Source: Cupriavidus lacunae (GTDB taxonomy: Bacteria > Pseudomonadota > Gammaproteobacteria > Burkholderiales > Burkholderiaceae). From it: 64,000 nt of DNA. Position 1 is the first letter of the stretch; the number at the start of each line of letters is the position of its first letter. The notes beneath the pieces were generated by a model. The model saw only the letters and a list, made by a program, of their open reading frames with translations, searched no databases and was not told where the DNA came from. Positions 35,455-45,040 of this stretch are shown in pieces. The position numbers were made by a program, and so were the translations under genes. Where the stretch lies: the NCBI RefSeq assembly GCF_003353055.1, contig NZ_QKWJ01000005.1, positions 157,851 to 221,850 of the forward strand, written 5' to 3'.

Positions 35455-35472
35455 CGCCGCATCGCGCAAGAA

Positions 35473-35994
35473 TTACTTCTTCTTCTTGGGAGCGAGCACC
35501 ATCACCATCTGGCGCCCTTCCATCTTCGGCATCTGCTCGACCTGGCCGATTTCTTCCAGGTCCGCCTTCAGGCGTTCGAGCATGCGCGCGCCGATTTCCT
35601 GGTGCGCCATCTCGCGACCACGGAACCGCAGCGTGATCTTGGTCTTGTCGCCATCTTCCAGGAAGCGCTTCAGGTTGCGCAGCTTGACGTTGTAGTCGCC
35701 ATCATCCGTACCCGGCCGGAACTTGACTTCCTTGACCTGGATGATTTTCTGCTTCAGCTTCGCCTCGTGGGCGCGCTTGGCTTCCTCGTACTTGAACTTC
35801 CCGTAATCCATGATCCGGGCGACGGGCGGAACCGCGTTCGGCGCGATCTCCACCAGGTCCAAGTCCTTATCTTCAGCCAGCCGGAGCGCGTCCATGAACT
35901 TGACGATGCCGAGCTGTTCGTTATCAACCCCTACCAGGCGCAGCTCAGGCGCGCTGATTTCCCGGTTGATGCGATGACCTTTGTCCGTAGCGAT
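35473..35994 (-). CDS. infC: Translation initiation factor IF-3, non-AUG start
   Basis: A 173-residue IF-3. The usual frame from ATG 35895 ([34 protein letters not shown]) lacks the N-terminal domain start. Reading upstream in frame gives [33 protein letters not shown], the true family N-terminus, opening with ATC at 35994. An in-frame TAA lies three codons before, and no ATG/GTG/TTG is available. GAGG is about ten bases upstream. Initiation at a rare AUU/AUC-type codon is a known feature of infC and gives self-repression by IF-3. It lies 48 bases after thrS. Confidence 0.93.
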   Translation of the reverse strand: MATDKGHRINREISAPELRLVGVDNEQLGIVKFMDALRLAEDKDLDLVEIAPNAVPPVARIMDYGKFKYEEAKRAHEAKLKQKIIQVKEVKFRPGTDDGDYNVKLRNLKRFLEDGDKTKITLRFRGREMAHQEIGARMLERLKADLEEIGQVEQMPKMEGRQMVMVLAPKKKK

Positions 35995-36042
35995 GTTGCG
36001 TTACCTCAAGAAGACAAAAAAACAAGCCGTGCTTACCACCCA

Positions 36043-37950
36043 TCAGGCTTTGCTGGCGACGTCGTTTTGCAGACGCTCAACAAACGCGGAGACGGGCATT
36101 ACACCCAGATCCACATTGCCACGGGCACGCACGGCCACTTGATTGGCATCCCGCTCCTTGTCGCCCACTACCAGCAGGTAGGGAACCTTTTGAAGCGAAT
36201 GCTCGCGGATTTTATACGTAATTTTCTCGTTACGCAAATCGGCCTTGGCCCTAAACCCTTGTTTTTGCAGCAATTGCACGACGCTTTCAGCGTACTCTGC
36301 CTGCGAATCCGCAATATTCATGACCACGACCTGCTCCGGAGCCAGCCAGGCCGGCAGCGCGCCGGCGTGGTTTTCCAGCAGGATGCCCAGGAAACGCTCG
36401 AACGAGCCCAGGATGGCGCGGTGAAGCATCACCGGGCGCTTGCGCGAGTTGTCCTCGGAGACGTATTCGGCACCCAGGCGCTCCGGCAGCACCAGGTCCA
36501 GCTGCAGCGTGCCGCACTGCCACGAGCGGCCGATCGCGTCCTTGATGTGGTACTCGACCTTGGGGCCATAGAAGGCTCCCTCGCCCGGCAGTTCTTCCCA
36601 GTCCACGCCGCAGGCGCGCAGCGCCAGGCGCAGGCCTTCTTCGGCGTGATCCCAGACCTCGTCCGAGCCGGCGCGCTGGTCCGGGCGCAGCGACAGCTTG
36701 ACCTTCACATCCTTGAAGCCGAAGTCGTCGTAGACCGAGAAAGCCAGCTCGTTGAAGGCCTTGGCCTCCGCGACGATCTGCTCCTCCGTGCAGAAGATGT
36801 GTGCATCATCCTGCACGAAGCCGCGCACGCGCATCAGGCCGTGCAGCGCGCCGGACGGCTCGTTGCGGTGGCAGGCGCCGAACTCGGCCAGGCGCAACGG
36901 CAGGTCGCGGTACGAGCGCAGGCCGTGGTTGAAGATCTGCACGTGGCCCGGACAGTTCATCGGCTTGATGGCGTAGTCGCGCTTCTCCGACTCCGTGACG
37001 AACATGTTCTCTTTGTAGTTCTGCCAGTGGCCGGACTTCTCCCAAAGCGAACGGTCCATCACCTGTGGCGTACGGACTTCATCGTAGTCCGCGTCGGTCA
37101 GGCGGCCGCGCATGTACTGCTCCACCGCCTGCCACACCTGCCAGCCCTTGGGGTGCCAGAACACCATGCCGGGCGCCTCTTCCTGCAGGTGGAACAGGTC
37201 GAGCGTCTTGCCCAGCTTGCGGTGATCGCGCTTCTCGGCCTCTTCCAGCATGTGCAGGTAGGCTTCCTGGTCTTCCTTCTTCGCCCAGGCCGTGCCGTAG
37301 ATGCGCTGGAGCATCTCGTTGTTGGCATCGCCGCGCCAGTAGGCACCGGCCACCTTCATCAGCTTGAAGACCTTCAGCTTGCCCGTGGACGGCACGTGCG
37401 GGCCGCGGCACAGGTCGACGAAATTGCCTTCGCGGTACAGGCCGATCTCCTGGTCAGCCGGGATCGAGCCGATGATCTCGGCCTTGTATTTCTCGCCCAT
37501 CGACTCGAACAGCGCCACCGCCTCATCGCGGTTCCACACTTCGCGCGTGACCTTCTCGTCCTTGCGGGCGAGTTCCGTCATCTTCTTTTCGATGGCGGCC
37601 AGGTCTTCTGGCGTGAAGGGACGCTTGTAGGCGAAGTCGTAGTAGAAGCCATTTTCGATCACCGGCCCGATTGTCACCTGCGCCTCGGGATACAGCTCCT
37701 TGACGGCATAGGCCAGCAAGTGCGCCGTGGAGTGGCGGATCACATCGACGCCGTCGGCGTCCTTGTCCGTGACGATGGCCAGCTCGACATCGCGGTCGAT
37801 CCGGTAGCTCGTGTCGACCATTTGGCCATCCACCTTGCCAGCCAGTGCGGCCTTGGCCAGGCCGGAACCGATGCTTTGCGCCACTTCGGCAACCGTTACC
37901 GGGCCGGGGAACTCGCGGCGGGACCCATCCGGCAGCGTGATTGCGATCAT
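36043..37950 (-). CDS. thrS: Threonyl-tRNA synthetase
   Basis: A 635-residue class II synthetase. It starts [28 protein letters not shown] (TGS domain), followed by the editing domain with [16 protein letters not shown], the catalytic core ([10 protein letters not shown] with the zinc Cys, [31 protein letters not shown]) and the anticodon domain. Start 37950 is the family start; the frame is open to 38031. The leader contains a CCCGCA/TGCGGG hairpin (38025-38040), about 75-90 bases before the ATG, whose role is unknown. It heads the thrS-infC-rpmI-rplT unit. Confidence 0.98.
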   Translation of the reverse strand: MIAITLPDGSRREFPGPVTVAEVAQSIGSGLAKAALAGKVDGQMVDTSYRIDRDVELAIVTDKDADGVDVIRHSTAHLLAYAVKELYPEAQVTIGPVIENGFYYDFAYKRPFTPEDLAAIEKKMTELARKDEKVTREVWNRDEAVALFESMGEKYKAEIIGSIPADQEIGLYREGNFVDLCRGPHVPSTGKLKVFKLMKVAGAYWRGDANNEMLQRIYGTAWAKKEDQEAYLHMLEEAEKRDHRKLGKTLDLFHLQEEAPGMVFWHPKGWQVWQAVEQYMRGRLTDADYDEVRTPQVMDRSLWEKSGHWQNYKENMFVTESEKRDYAIKPMNCPGHVQIFNHGLRSYRDLPLRLAEFGACHRNEPSGALHGLMRVRGFVQDDAHIFCTEEQIVAEAKAFNELAFSVYDDFGFKDVKVKLSLRPDQRAGSDEVWDHAEEGLRLALRACGVDWEELPGEGAFYGPKVEYHIKDAIGRSWQCGTLQLDLVLPERLGAEYVSEDNSRKRPVMLHRAILGSFERFLGILLENHAGALPAWLAPEQVVVMNIADSQAEYAESVVQLLQKQGFRAKADLRNEKITYKIREHSLQKVPYLLVVGDKERDANQVAVRARGNVDLGVMPVSAFVERLQNDVASKA

Positions 37951-38120
37951 TTCGACTCTCCAGGTTCCGCCGGCCGCGCCTTGCGCATCGCCTGAGCGGA
38001 TCAAACTGCATCTTGTGGCACCGGCCCGCATGCGTGCGGGGCTGGCGATTCATTCTTTGCTGCCCTGCTCTGCAGCGCGCGAAGGCGGCAGCTTATCAGG
38101 GCGCTGGCAGGCGACAGACG

Positions 38121-38147
38121 AAAAAAAACGCGGCCAAGGCCGCGTTT
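38121..38147 (-). terminator. Rho-independent terminator after tRNA-Val
   Basis: On the minus strand ACGCGGCC pairs with GGCCGCGT around a TT loop and is followed by eight Ts (the A-run 38121-38128). It ends transcription from the tRNA-Val before thrS. Confidence 0.88.
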
Positions 38148-38308
38148 CTCTTTGTCAAACCCGATCCAACCGGGCCGAAGGCGCACCTCGACTACTGTCG
38201 CTTGCCAGCGGTAGTAGTTCGCGGTGTCATAACCATGATGCGCTTCCGTTCCGTATGGGGTTGAATCGGACTTGCCGTACTTCTTTTTAATGCTTTACTG
38301 CAATTCGT

Positions 38309-38385
38309 TGGTAGGCTCGATTGGACTCGAACCAACGACCCCCACCATGTCAAGGTGGTGCTCTAACCAGCTGAGCTACGAGCCT
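38309..38385 (-). tRNA. tRNA-Val (anticodon GAC)
   Basis: A 77-base tRNA with CCA: acceptor AGGCTCG/CGAGCCT, D-stem GCTC/GAGC, anticodon stem CCACC/GGTGG around TTGACAT (anticodon GAC), T-stem GTTGG/CCAAT with loop TTCGAGT. Confidence 0.97.
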
Positions 38386-38397
38386 AGCGAAGCCGCA

Positions 38398-38427
38398 AGT
38401 ATAGCATCACTTTCTTTTCGCCTGCAA
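38398..38427 (-). promoter_or_regulatory. Promoter of tRNA-Val inside the relA 3' end
   Basis: On the minus strand TTGCAG (38422-38427), 18-base spacer, TATACT (38398-38403), 12 bases before the tRNA. It overlaps the last codons of relA. Confidence 0.5.
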
Positions 38428-40626
38428 CACCCCCTGGACCTCTTCGATCAGCAGCAGCGCGCGCTGCAGCTGCGTGGCCTCAGACACCTCGGCGGTGAAC
38501 TGCATGCGCGCCACGCCCTTGCTGGAGAGTGTCTTGACGCCGGTGACGTTGATCTTCTCGCGCGACAGCACTTCGGAGATATCGCGCAGCAGACCCTGGC
38601 GGTCGATCGCCTCGACGTGGATGTCGACCGGATAGACCGCTGCGTGGCTCTTCTGCCCCCACTCGGTCTGGATCACCCGCTCCGGCGCGCGCGCCGCCAG
38701 TTGCTGGAAGGTGTGGCAGCTGCGCCGATGGATCGACACGCCGCGCCCGCGCGTGACAAAGCCGACGATATCGTCCGGCGGCGCCGGCTTGCAGCAGCGC
38801 GACATCTGCGTCATCAGCGAATCCACCCCCACCACCAGCACGCCGCTCTTGGCGCCGCGCGCCACGCTGGTGGCGCGGCTCTTCTTGGTGACGGCGTCTT
38901 CCTCGCTCAGCGGCGCCTGGACCTCGCCCTCCGGGTGGCGCAGCGCGTGCTCCACATGGCGCAGGCTGAACTCATCCTTTGCCACCGCCGCGAACAGTTC
39001 TTCCGGCGTCTTGAAGCCCAGCCGCGTGGCCAGGTCTTCCAGCTTGACCGCGGTCTTGCCTTCACGCTGCAGCGTCTTGTCGATCAGCGCCCGGCCCTGC
39101 GCGATGGTTTCCTGCGAATCGAGCGCGTTGAACCACGCGCGCACCTTGGCGCGCGCGCGGCTGCTGGCCAGGTAGCCCAGGTCCGCGTTGAGCCAGTCGC
39201 GCGACGGGCCGCCCTGCTTGACCGCGATGATCTCCACGGTCTGGCCGTTCTTCAGCGGCGTGTTCAGCGGCACCATGGTGCCGTCGACGCGCGCGCCGCG
39301 GCAGCGGTGGCCGAGGTCGCTGTGCAGGTAGTAGGCAAAGTCCACCGCGGTCGCGCCCTGCGGCAGCGCCACCACGCGCGCCTGCGGCGTCAGCACGTAG
39401 ATGTGGTCGTCGATCGCGGCGTGCTTGATCTGCTCCCACGATTCGTCGTGCGCCACGCTGTGGTCGGCATCGTCCTTCCACGCCAGCAGCTGGCGCAGCC
39501 ACGCTATCTTCTCGTCATAGCGCTCGCTGGCGGAGAACTGCCCGGCATAGCCGCGGCTGCCCGCCTCCTTGTAGCGCCAGTGCGCGGCCACGCCGTATTC
39601 GGCGAAGTGGTGCATCTCGTGGGTGCGGATCTGCACCTCGAAGGCGCGGCCGTCGTCGCCGATTACCACCGTGTGCAGCGACTTGTAGCCATTGGCCTTG
39701 GGCCGCGAGATGTAGTCGTCGAACTCGCGCGGGATCGGCTGCCAGATATGGTGGACGATACCCAGCACCGTGTAGCAGTCCTTGATATCGTCGACGATCA
39801 CGCGGAAGGCGCGCACATCGTACAGGTCGGCAAAATCCAGCTCCTTGCCGCGCATCTTCTTCCAGATGCTGTAGATGTGCTTGGGCCGCCCGCTGACCTC
39901 GGCAGGGATGCCGGCGGTCGCCAGCTCGGATTGCAGCCGCGCGATGGCGCTGGCGATATAGCCTTCGCGCTCGATGCGCTTCTCATCCAGCAGCTTGGCA
40001 ATGCGCTTGTAGGTATCGGGCTGCTCGAAGCGGAACGCCAGGTCCTCCAGCTCCCACTTCATCTGCCAGATGCCCAGGCGGTTGGCCAGCGGCGCGTAGA
40101 TGTCGAGCGTTTCGCGCGCCACGCCGGGCAGTGGCGCCTGCTTGGTCTCGGCGAGCCAGCGCAGCGTCTGCAGCCGAGACGCCAGGCGCACCAGCACCAC
40201 GCGGATATCCTGCGCGAACGCCAGCAGCATCTTGCGCAGCGCCTCGACCTGCTCGTGGCGGGCCTGCGCTTCGTTCTTGGAGGGCTCGGCGTCGGGGCGG
40301 CTGCCGGCGATGGCGCCGATGCGCAGCAGCTGCCGCACGCCGTCGACCAGCCGCGCCACCTCGTCGCCGAAGCGCGGCGCGATCTCGGCCTCGGTGCCGG
40401 GCACGTAGGCCACCAGCCCGAACAGGCAGGCAGCGGCGCGCGCGGCATCATCGACGCGCAAGCCGTCGAGGATGCGCAGCATGCCCTGCGCGTGCGACAG
40501 CACGGTCTCGCCGGTCGGCAGCGCAACCTCGGCACCATGCTCGCGCACGTAGGCCAGCGCGCGTTCGACCAGTTCGGCATCCGGAATGCCCGCGACCCGA
40601 CCGGTCAGGTCGGTGGACGTCACCAT
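38407..40626 (-). CDS. relA: (p)ppGpp synthetase RelA
   Basis: A 739-residue long RSH protein, the ribosome-associated GTP/ATP pyrophosphokinase of the stringent response. Order: degenerate HD hydrolase domain (residues about 50-190, with RLASRLQTLRWL where an active hydrolase has a KLADRLHNMRTL-type motif), synthetase domain (YSIWKKMRGKELDFADLYDVRAFRVIV, then RPKANGYKSLHTVV), TGS (YVLTPQARVVALPQGATAVDFAYYLHSDLGHRC), zinc-finger region, C-terminal ACT (VDIHVEAIDRQGLLRDISEVLSREKINVTGVKT). Loss of the HD residues makes it RelA rather than the bifunctional SpoT. The RidA-family gene ends only 15 bases upstream. Confidence 0.95.
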   Translation of the reverse strand: MVTSTDLTGRVAGIPDAELVERALAYVREHGAEVALPTGETVLSHAQGMLRILDGLRVDDAARAAACLFGLVAYVPGTEAEIAPRFGDEVARLVDGVRQLLRIGAIAGSRPDAEPSKNEAQARHEQVEALRKMLLAFAQDIRVVLVRLASRLQTLRWLAETKQAPLPGVARETLDIYAPLANRLGIWQMKWELEDLAFRFEQPDTYKRIAKLLDEKRIEREGYIASAIARLQSELATAGIPAEVSGRPKHIYSIWKKMRGKELDFADLYDVRAFRVIVDDIKDCYTVLGIVHHIWQPIPREFDDYISRPKANGYKSLHTVVIGDDGRAFEVQIRTHEMHHFAEYGVAAHWRYKEAGSRGYAGQFSASERYDEKIAWLRQLLAWKDDADHSVAHDESWEQIKHAAIDDHIYVLTPQARVVALPQGATAVDFAYYLHSDLGHRCRGARVDGTMVPLNTPLKNGQTVEIIAVKQGGPSRDWLNADLGYLASSRARAKVRAWFNALDSQETIAQGRALIDKTLQREGKTAVKLEDLATRLGFKTPEELFAAVAKDEFSLRHVEHALRHPEGEVQAPLSEEDAVTKKSRATSVARGAKSGVLVVGVDSLMTQMSRCCKPAPPDDIVGFVTRGRGVSIHRRSCHTFQQLAARAPERVIQTEWGQKSHAAVYPVDIHVEAIDRQGLLRDISEVLSREKINVTGVKTLSSKGVARMQFTAEVSEATQLQRALLLIEEVQGVLQAKRK

Positions 40627-40641
40627 GTCACTACGCCTGCA

Positions 40642-41004
40642 TCAGTTGAGCGCAGCGGTCACCACCACTTCGATCAGGTAATCGGGATTGGCCAGGCGCG
40701 CTTCGACGGTGGCGCGCGGGGGCGTGTTGCCTTGCGGCACCCAGGCGTCCCAGACTTCGTTCATCTCCCCGATCAGGTCGACGTTGGTGAGGAAGATCTG
40801 GCACGACAGGATGCGGGTCTTGTCGCTGCCGGCCTCGGCCAGCAGGCGGTCGATATGGCCAAGCACCTCGCGCGTCTGGCCACGGATATCGGCCTTGGGA
40901 TCGACCTCGGGCACCTGCCCGGCCAGGTAGACCACGCCGTTGTAGACCGCGTATTCGGACAACCGCTTGCCCACGTGGGCGCGCTTCAGTTCAAGGTTAC
41001 TCAT
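40642..41004 (-). CDS. RidA-family protein
   Basis: A 120-residue member of the YjgF/RidA family (enamine/imine deaminases and relatives). MSNLELKRAHVGKRLSEYAVYNGVVYLAGQVPEVD, then GQTREVLGHIDRLLAEAGSDKTRILSCQIFLTN and the C-terminal TPPRATVEARLANPDYLIEVVVTAAL with the conserved Arg and Glu of the family. Start 41004 follows the family; the frame is open to 41121. It lies between the hydrolase and relA on one strand, probably one operon. Confidence 0.92.
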   Translation of the reverse strand: MSNLELKRAHVGKRLSEYAVYNGVVYLAGQVPEVDPKADIRGQTREVLGHIDRLLAEAGSDKTRILSCQIFLTNVDLIGEMNEVWDAWVPQGNTPPRATVEARLANPDYLIEVVVTAALN

Positions 41005-41056
41005 GACAATGCGTTGACGGATAAAAACAAGGCCGGCACAGAATGCGATGAAGCGA

Positions 41057-41938
41057 TCAGGCCCCGGTAAAGAACTGCCGGGCAATCGCGATCTGCGCCG
41101 GATCGACAAAGGTCGGGGCATGGCCCACGTCGGGCACTTCGACCGAGCTCACATGCTTGCCGCGCGCCACCATCTCCGCGACGGTCTCGCGCAGCAGCAG
41201 GTCAGACTGCGCCCCGCGCACCACCAGCACCGGGGCCTCGATGGCCTCGAAGCCGTGCCAGAGCGCGGCCTCGCCCGCGGCAATGGCCTCAGGCGTGGAC
41301 TTGCGGAACGGCACTGCCAGCTGCGGGTCGTAATGCAAGCCCCATTCCAGGCCTTCGGTGCCCTGCACCGGCTTCAGGATGGCGGCGTTGAGTTCGCGCC
41401 ACTGCTCAGGCGTATGGCGCCCGAACGATGCGCTGATGGTCTGCAGGTAGGCCAGCCCTTCCTCGAAGGTCTTGAAGCGCACCGGCAGCCCCAGGTAGGC
41501 ACCGATGCGCTCCACCGCCGAAGGCGCCAGCCTGGGGCCCACGTCGTTGAGCAGCAGCTTGCGCACCGGCGACTTCGGCAGCCCGGCCAGGCCCATGCCG
41601 ATCAGGCCGCCCATCGAGGTACCAAACCAGTCCACCTTCTCCACGTTGAGCCGCGCGATCAGCGTGACCATGTCCGCGACATACTGCGGCACCACGTAGC
41701 TGTTGGGGTCCGCCAGCCATTCGGAGCGGCCGCGCCCGGCCACGTCGGGGCAGACCACGCGGTAGTCGCCGCACAGCGCGTTGGCCACGGTATCGAAGTC
41801 GCGGCCGGTGCGCGTCAGGCCGTGCGCGCACACCAGCACGCGCGGATTGGCGGGGTCGCCCCACTCGTGGTAGGCCATGCGGTGCAGGCCCGCCGGACTG
41901 ATGCACTGGACAAAACCGAGACGCGGACTGGCAGACAT
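41057..41938 (-). CDS. Alpha/beta hydrolase
   Basis: A 293-residue alpha/beta-fold hydrolase: oxyanion region CAHGLTRTGRDFD, PDVAGRGRSEWL, nucleophile elbow GTSMGGLIG (Ser), acid near VLVVRGAQSDLLL and catalytic His in VEVPDVGHAPTF. Start 41938 (MSASPRLGFVQCIS) was chosen; the open frame continues to 42148 into the promoter region of bdhA. Substrate unknown. It is divergent from bdhA and is followed by the RidA-family gene and relA. Confidence 0.88.
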   Translation of the reverse strand: MSASPRLGFVQCISPAGLHRMAYHEWGDPANPRVLVCAHGLTRTGRDFDTVANALCGDYRVVCPDVAGRGRSEWLADPNSYVVPQYVADMVTLIARLNVEKVDWFGTSMGGLIGMGLAGLPKSPVRKLLLNDVGPRLAPSAVERIGAYLGLPVRFKTFEEGLAYLQTISASFGRHTPEQWRELNAAILKPVQGTEGLEWGLHYDPQLAVPFRKSTPEAIAAGEAALWHGFEAIEAPVLVVRGAQSDLLLRETVAEMVARGKHVSSVEVPDVGHAPTFVDPAQIAIARQFFTGA

Positions 41939-42007
41939 CTGGACTCCCTGACGAACCCGACCGCGGAGCGCTGAAAGACGCCGCTGACGGAGGTTGAGCA
42001 AAGCTGG

Positions 42008-42031
42008 ATTGTACGCCGCAGCGGGTACAAT
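42008..42031. promoter_or_regulatory. Palindrome ATTGTAC-N10-GTACAAT in the hydrolase/bdhA divergent region
   Basis: Perfect seven-base arms 42008-42014 and 42025-42031. Each arm also reads TACAAT on one strand, so the two may be divergent -10 elements, an operator, or both. A related palindrome lies before scoAB (44942-44957). Confidence 0.45.
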
Positions 42032-42172
42032 GCCACAGTACGCTTTACGCACTCCCGCCAGCGTTAATCCGGCGTATGCCGCCTCCGCGCGGCCTCGCGC
42101 ATTCCGGCAACGAAGGCGCATCAGACCGGCCGGGCCGTGTCCGGCCAAACCACTCTCTCAACGGAGGCTTAC

Positions 42173-42949
42173 ATGCTCAAAGGCAAGACGGCACTGGTGA
42201 CTGGCTCGACCAGCGGCATCGGACTCGGCATCGCGCAGGCACTGGCCGCACAGGGCGCCAACATCATCGTCAACGGCTTTGGTGATGTGGACGCCGCAAA
42301 GCAGGAAATCGCGCAGGCCGGTGCAGGCATCAAGGTGGGCTATCACGGTGCCGACATGAGCAAGTCGGCCGAGATCGAGGACATGATGCGCTATGCCGAC
42401 AGCGAATTCGGCGGCGCCGACATCCTGGTCAACAACGCCGGCATCCAGTTTGTCGCCAATATCGAGGATTTCCCGCCCGAGCGCTGGGACGCCATCATCG
42501 CCATCAACCTGACCTCGGCCTTCCACACCACGCGCCTGGCGCTGCCCGGCATGAAGCAGAAGAACTGGGGCCGGATCATCAATATTGCCTCCACGCACGG
42601 CCTGGTGGCATCGGCGCAGAAATCGGCCTACGTGGCCGCCAAGCACGGCATCGTCGGCTTCACCAAGGTCACTGCGCTGGAAACCGCGCGGACCGGCGTG
42701 ACCGCCAACGCAATCTGCCCGGGCTGGGTGCTGACGCCGCTGGTGCAGAAGCAGATCGAGGCGCGCGCGCAGCGCGACAACATTCCGCTCGATCAGGCCA
42801 CACGCGAATTTGTGATCGAGAAGCAGCCATCCGGGGAGTTCGTCATGCCCGATGAGCTGGGCGCGCTGGCCGTGTTCCTGTCGTCCGAAGCGGCCCGCCA
42901 GGTCCGCGGCGCGATCTGGAACATGGATGGCGGCTGGGTGGCGCAGTAA
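42173..42949 (+). CDS. bdhA: 3-hydroxybutyrate dehydrogenase
   Basis: A 258-residue SDR that oxidises (R)-3-hydroxybutyrate to acetoacetate with NAD, the step after PHB depolymerisation. TGSTSGIGLGIA (cofactor loop), LVNNAGIQFVANIEDFP, catalytic ASTHGLVASAQKSAYVAAKHG (Tyr-x3-Lys in YVAAK) and the bacterial 3HBDH C-terminus EKQPSGEFVMPDELGALAVFLSSEAARQVRGAIWNMDGGW. ATG 42173 has ACGGAGG upstream. Acetoacetate made here can be activated by the CoA-transferase encoded 1 kb away. A DUF411 gene follows 10 bases after the stop. Confidence 0.95.
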   Translation: MLKGKTALVTGSTSGIGLGIAQALAAQGANIIVNGFGDVDAAKQEIAQAGAGIKVGYHGADMSKSAEIEDMMRYADSEFGGADILVNNAGIQFVANIEDFPPERWDAIIAINLTSAFHTTRLALPGMKQKNWGRIINIASTHGLVASAQKSAYVAAKHGIVGFTKVTALETARTGVTANAICPGWVLTPLVQKQIEARAQRDNIPLDQATREFVIEKQPSGEFVMPDELGALAVFLSSEAARQVRGAIWNMDGGWVAQ

Positions 42950-42959
42950 GGAGGCAGCG

Positions 42960-43442
42960 ATGCAACGACGCAGTTTCCTGCGCGCGCTGGCGCTGGGCGC
43001 GGTCTCGGCCGGGGCACTGGCGCCGGTGGCGAGCGCACTTGCGCAAGCCGCCAGGCCGCTTGCCATCGACGTCTACAAGAGCCCGCTGTGCGGCTGCTGC
43101 GAGGATTGGGTCAAGCATCTGCGCAGCAACGGCTTCACCGTGACCCTGCATGACGTCGAGGACACCGGTGTGTACCGCCAGCGCTTCGGCATGCCTGAGC
43201 GCTTCGGCTCCTGCCATACCGGCTATATTGGCGGCTACGCCATCGAGGGCCATGTGCCGGCGGCGGATATCCGCAAGCTGCTGGCCGCGAAGCCCAAGGC
43301 CGTCGGCCTGGCCGTGCCGGGCATGCCGGTCGGCTCGCCCGGCATGGAACAGGCCCCGCGCAAGGACCCGTTCGACGTGCTGCTGGTCAAGGCCGACGGC
43401 GCCGCCAAGGTGTTTGCCAGCTACAACAAGCAGGCCGGCTGA
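42960..43442 (+). CDS. DUF411 protein with Tat-type signal
   Basis: A 160-residue exported protein. The N-terminus MQRRSFLRALALGAVSAGALAPVASALAQA carries a twin-arginine motif (RRSFLRA) and a cleavage site near ALAQA. The mature part is the DUF411 domain: VYKSPLCGCCEDWVKHLRSNGFTV (CxCC cluster), FGSCHTGYIGGYAIEGHVPAADIRKLLA and GLAVPGMPVGSPGME. DUF411 proteins are presumed metal-binding, often near copper genes, but none are here. It follows bdhA directly with an AAGGAGG site, so it is co-transcribed; the functional link is unclear. Confidence 0.88.
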   Translation: MQRRSFLRALALGAVSAGALAPVASALAQAARPLAIDVYKSPLCGCCEDWVKHLRSNGFTVTLHDVEDTGVYRQRFGMPERFGSCHTGYIGGYAIEGHVPAADIRKLLAAKPKAVGLAVPGMPVGSPGMEQAPRKDPFDVLLVKADGAAKVFASYNKQAG

Positions 43443-43458
43443 CCTGCCGCTGCCATGG

Positions 43459-43497
43459 AAAAGGCCCCGCCGGTTTCGCACCGGCGGGGCCTTTTTC
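43459..43497. terminator. Bidirectional terminator between DUF411 and scoB
   Basis: AAGGCCCCGCCGGT pairs with ACCGGCGGGGCCTT around TTCGC, flanked by A-run on the left and T-run on the right, serving both convergent transcripts. Confidence 0.9.
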
Positions 43498-43518
43498 CTT
43501 TCCGCAGGCAGATGCCGC

Positions 43519-44157
<639 letters not shown>

Positions 44158-44168
44158 GATGACTCTCC

Positions 44169-44870
44169 TTAGCTGGCCGCGCGCACGGTGCGCTGCTCGA
44201 TGCGTTTCTCGGGGGTGGTGTTCAGCACCAGGCGCTGCACGAAGATGCCGGCCAGGTGGATTTCATCCGGATCCAGCTCGCCGGTCTCGACGATCTGCTC
44301 GACCTCGGCCACGGTGACCTTGCCCGCCATGGCGCACATCGGGTTGAAGTTGCGCGCGGTGCGGCGGAACACCAGGTTACCGGCCTTGTCGGCCTTCCAG
44401 GCCTTGACCAGCGCCACGTCGGCCGTCAGCGAACGCTCCATCACGTACTGCTCGCCGTCGAATTCGCGGATTTCCTTGCCTTCGGCGACGATGGTGCCGA
44501 CACCGGTCTTGGTGAAGAAGGCCGGGATGCCCGAGCCGCCGGCGCGCAGCTTCTCGGCCAGCGTGCCTTGGGGGGTGAATTCCAGCTCCAGTTCGCCCGC
44601 CAGGTACTGGCGCTCGAACTCCTTGTTCTCGCCCACGTAGGACGAGATCATCTTCTTGACCTGGCGCGTGGCCAGCAGCTGGCCCAGGCCGAAGCCATCG
44701 ACGCCGGCATTGTTGGAGATGCAGGTCAGCTGCTTGGCGCCGCTGTCGCGCAGCGCGGCGATCAGCGCCTCGGGGATGCCGCACAGGCCAAAACCGCCCA
44801 CAGCGATCGTCTGGCCGTCGCGGACGACGCCTGCAAGCGCTTCTGCGGCGCTGGCGTAGACCTTGTTCAT
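44169..44870 (-). CDS. scoA: 3-oxoacid CoA-transferase subunit A
   Basis: A 233-residue alpha subunit, partner of Sco[45 protein letters not shown] gives the CoA-binding [10 protein letters not shown] motif; later [29 protein letters not shown] and [23 protein letters not shown]. Start 44870 was chosen as the family start. It is divergent from a PAS-LuxR regulator, with the palindrome ATTGTA-ACGG-TACAAT between them. Confidence 0.96.
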   Translation of the reverse strand: MNKVYASAAEALAGVVRDGQTIAVGGFGLCGIPEALIAALRDSGAKQLTCISNNAGVDGFGLGQLLATRQVKKMISSYVGENKEFERQYLAGELELEFTPQGTLAEKLRAGGSGIPAFFTKTGVGTIVAEGKEIREFDGEQYVMERSLTADVALVKAWKADKAGNLVFRRTARNFNPMCAMAGKVTVAEVEQIVETGELDPDEIHLAGIFVQRLVLNTTPEKRIEQRTVRAAS

Positions 44871-44941
44871 GCTTCGCTCCTTCCTCGGTAGTCCCTGTCG
44901 AGCTTCCCGCCACCGGGTTGTGCGGCGGGCGACGCAGGGAA

Positions 44942-44957
44942 ATTGTAACGGTACAAT
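44942..44957. promoter_or_regulatory. Palindrome ATTGTA-N4-TACAAT between scoA and the PAS-LuxR gene
   Basis: Perfect six-base inverted repeat (44942-44947, 44952-44957), 72 bases before scoA and 84 before the regulator. Each arm reads TACAAT on one strand. It may be the binding site of the adjacent regulator. Confidence 0.45.
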
Positions 44958-45040
44958 CGGCGACAGGCGCCGCAACTCGTCCGACCGACAGCATACGCAA
45001 GCGCAGCCGGCTACGCCATTACGTAAAAATACATAAGCAG

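Noticed and set aside
38025..38040. thrS leader hairpin as a tRNA-Thr-like operator
   Set aside because: The stem CCCGCA/TGCGGG is clear, but its loop does not mimic a tRNA-Thr anticodon, so ThrRS self-control cannot be claimed.
35377..41070. Long plus-strand ORFs of 872 and 932 residues opposite thrS and relA
   Set aside because: Antisense to well-identified synthetase and RelA domains; amino-acid composition typical of antisense frames.
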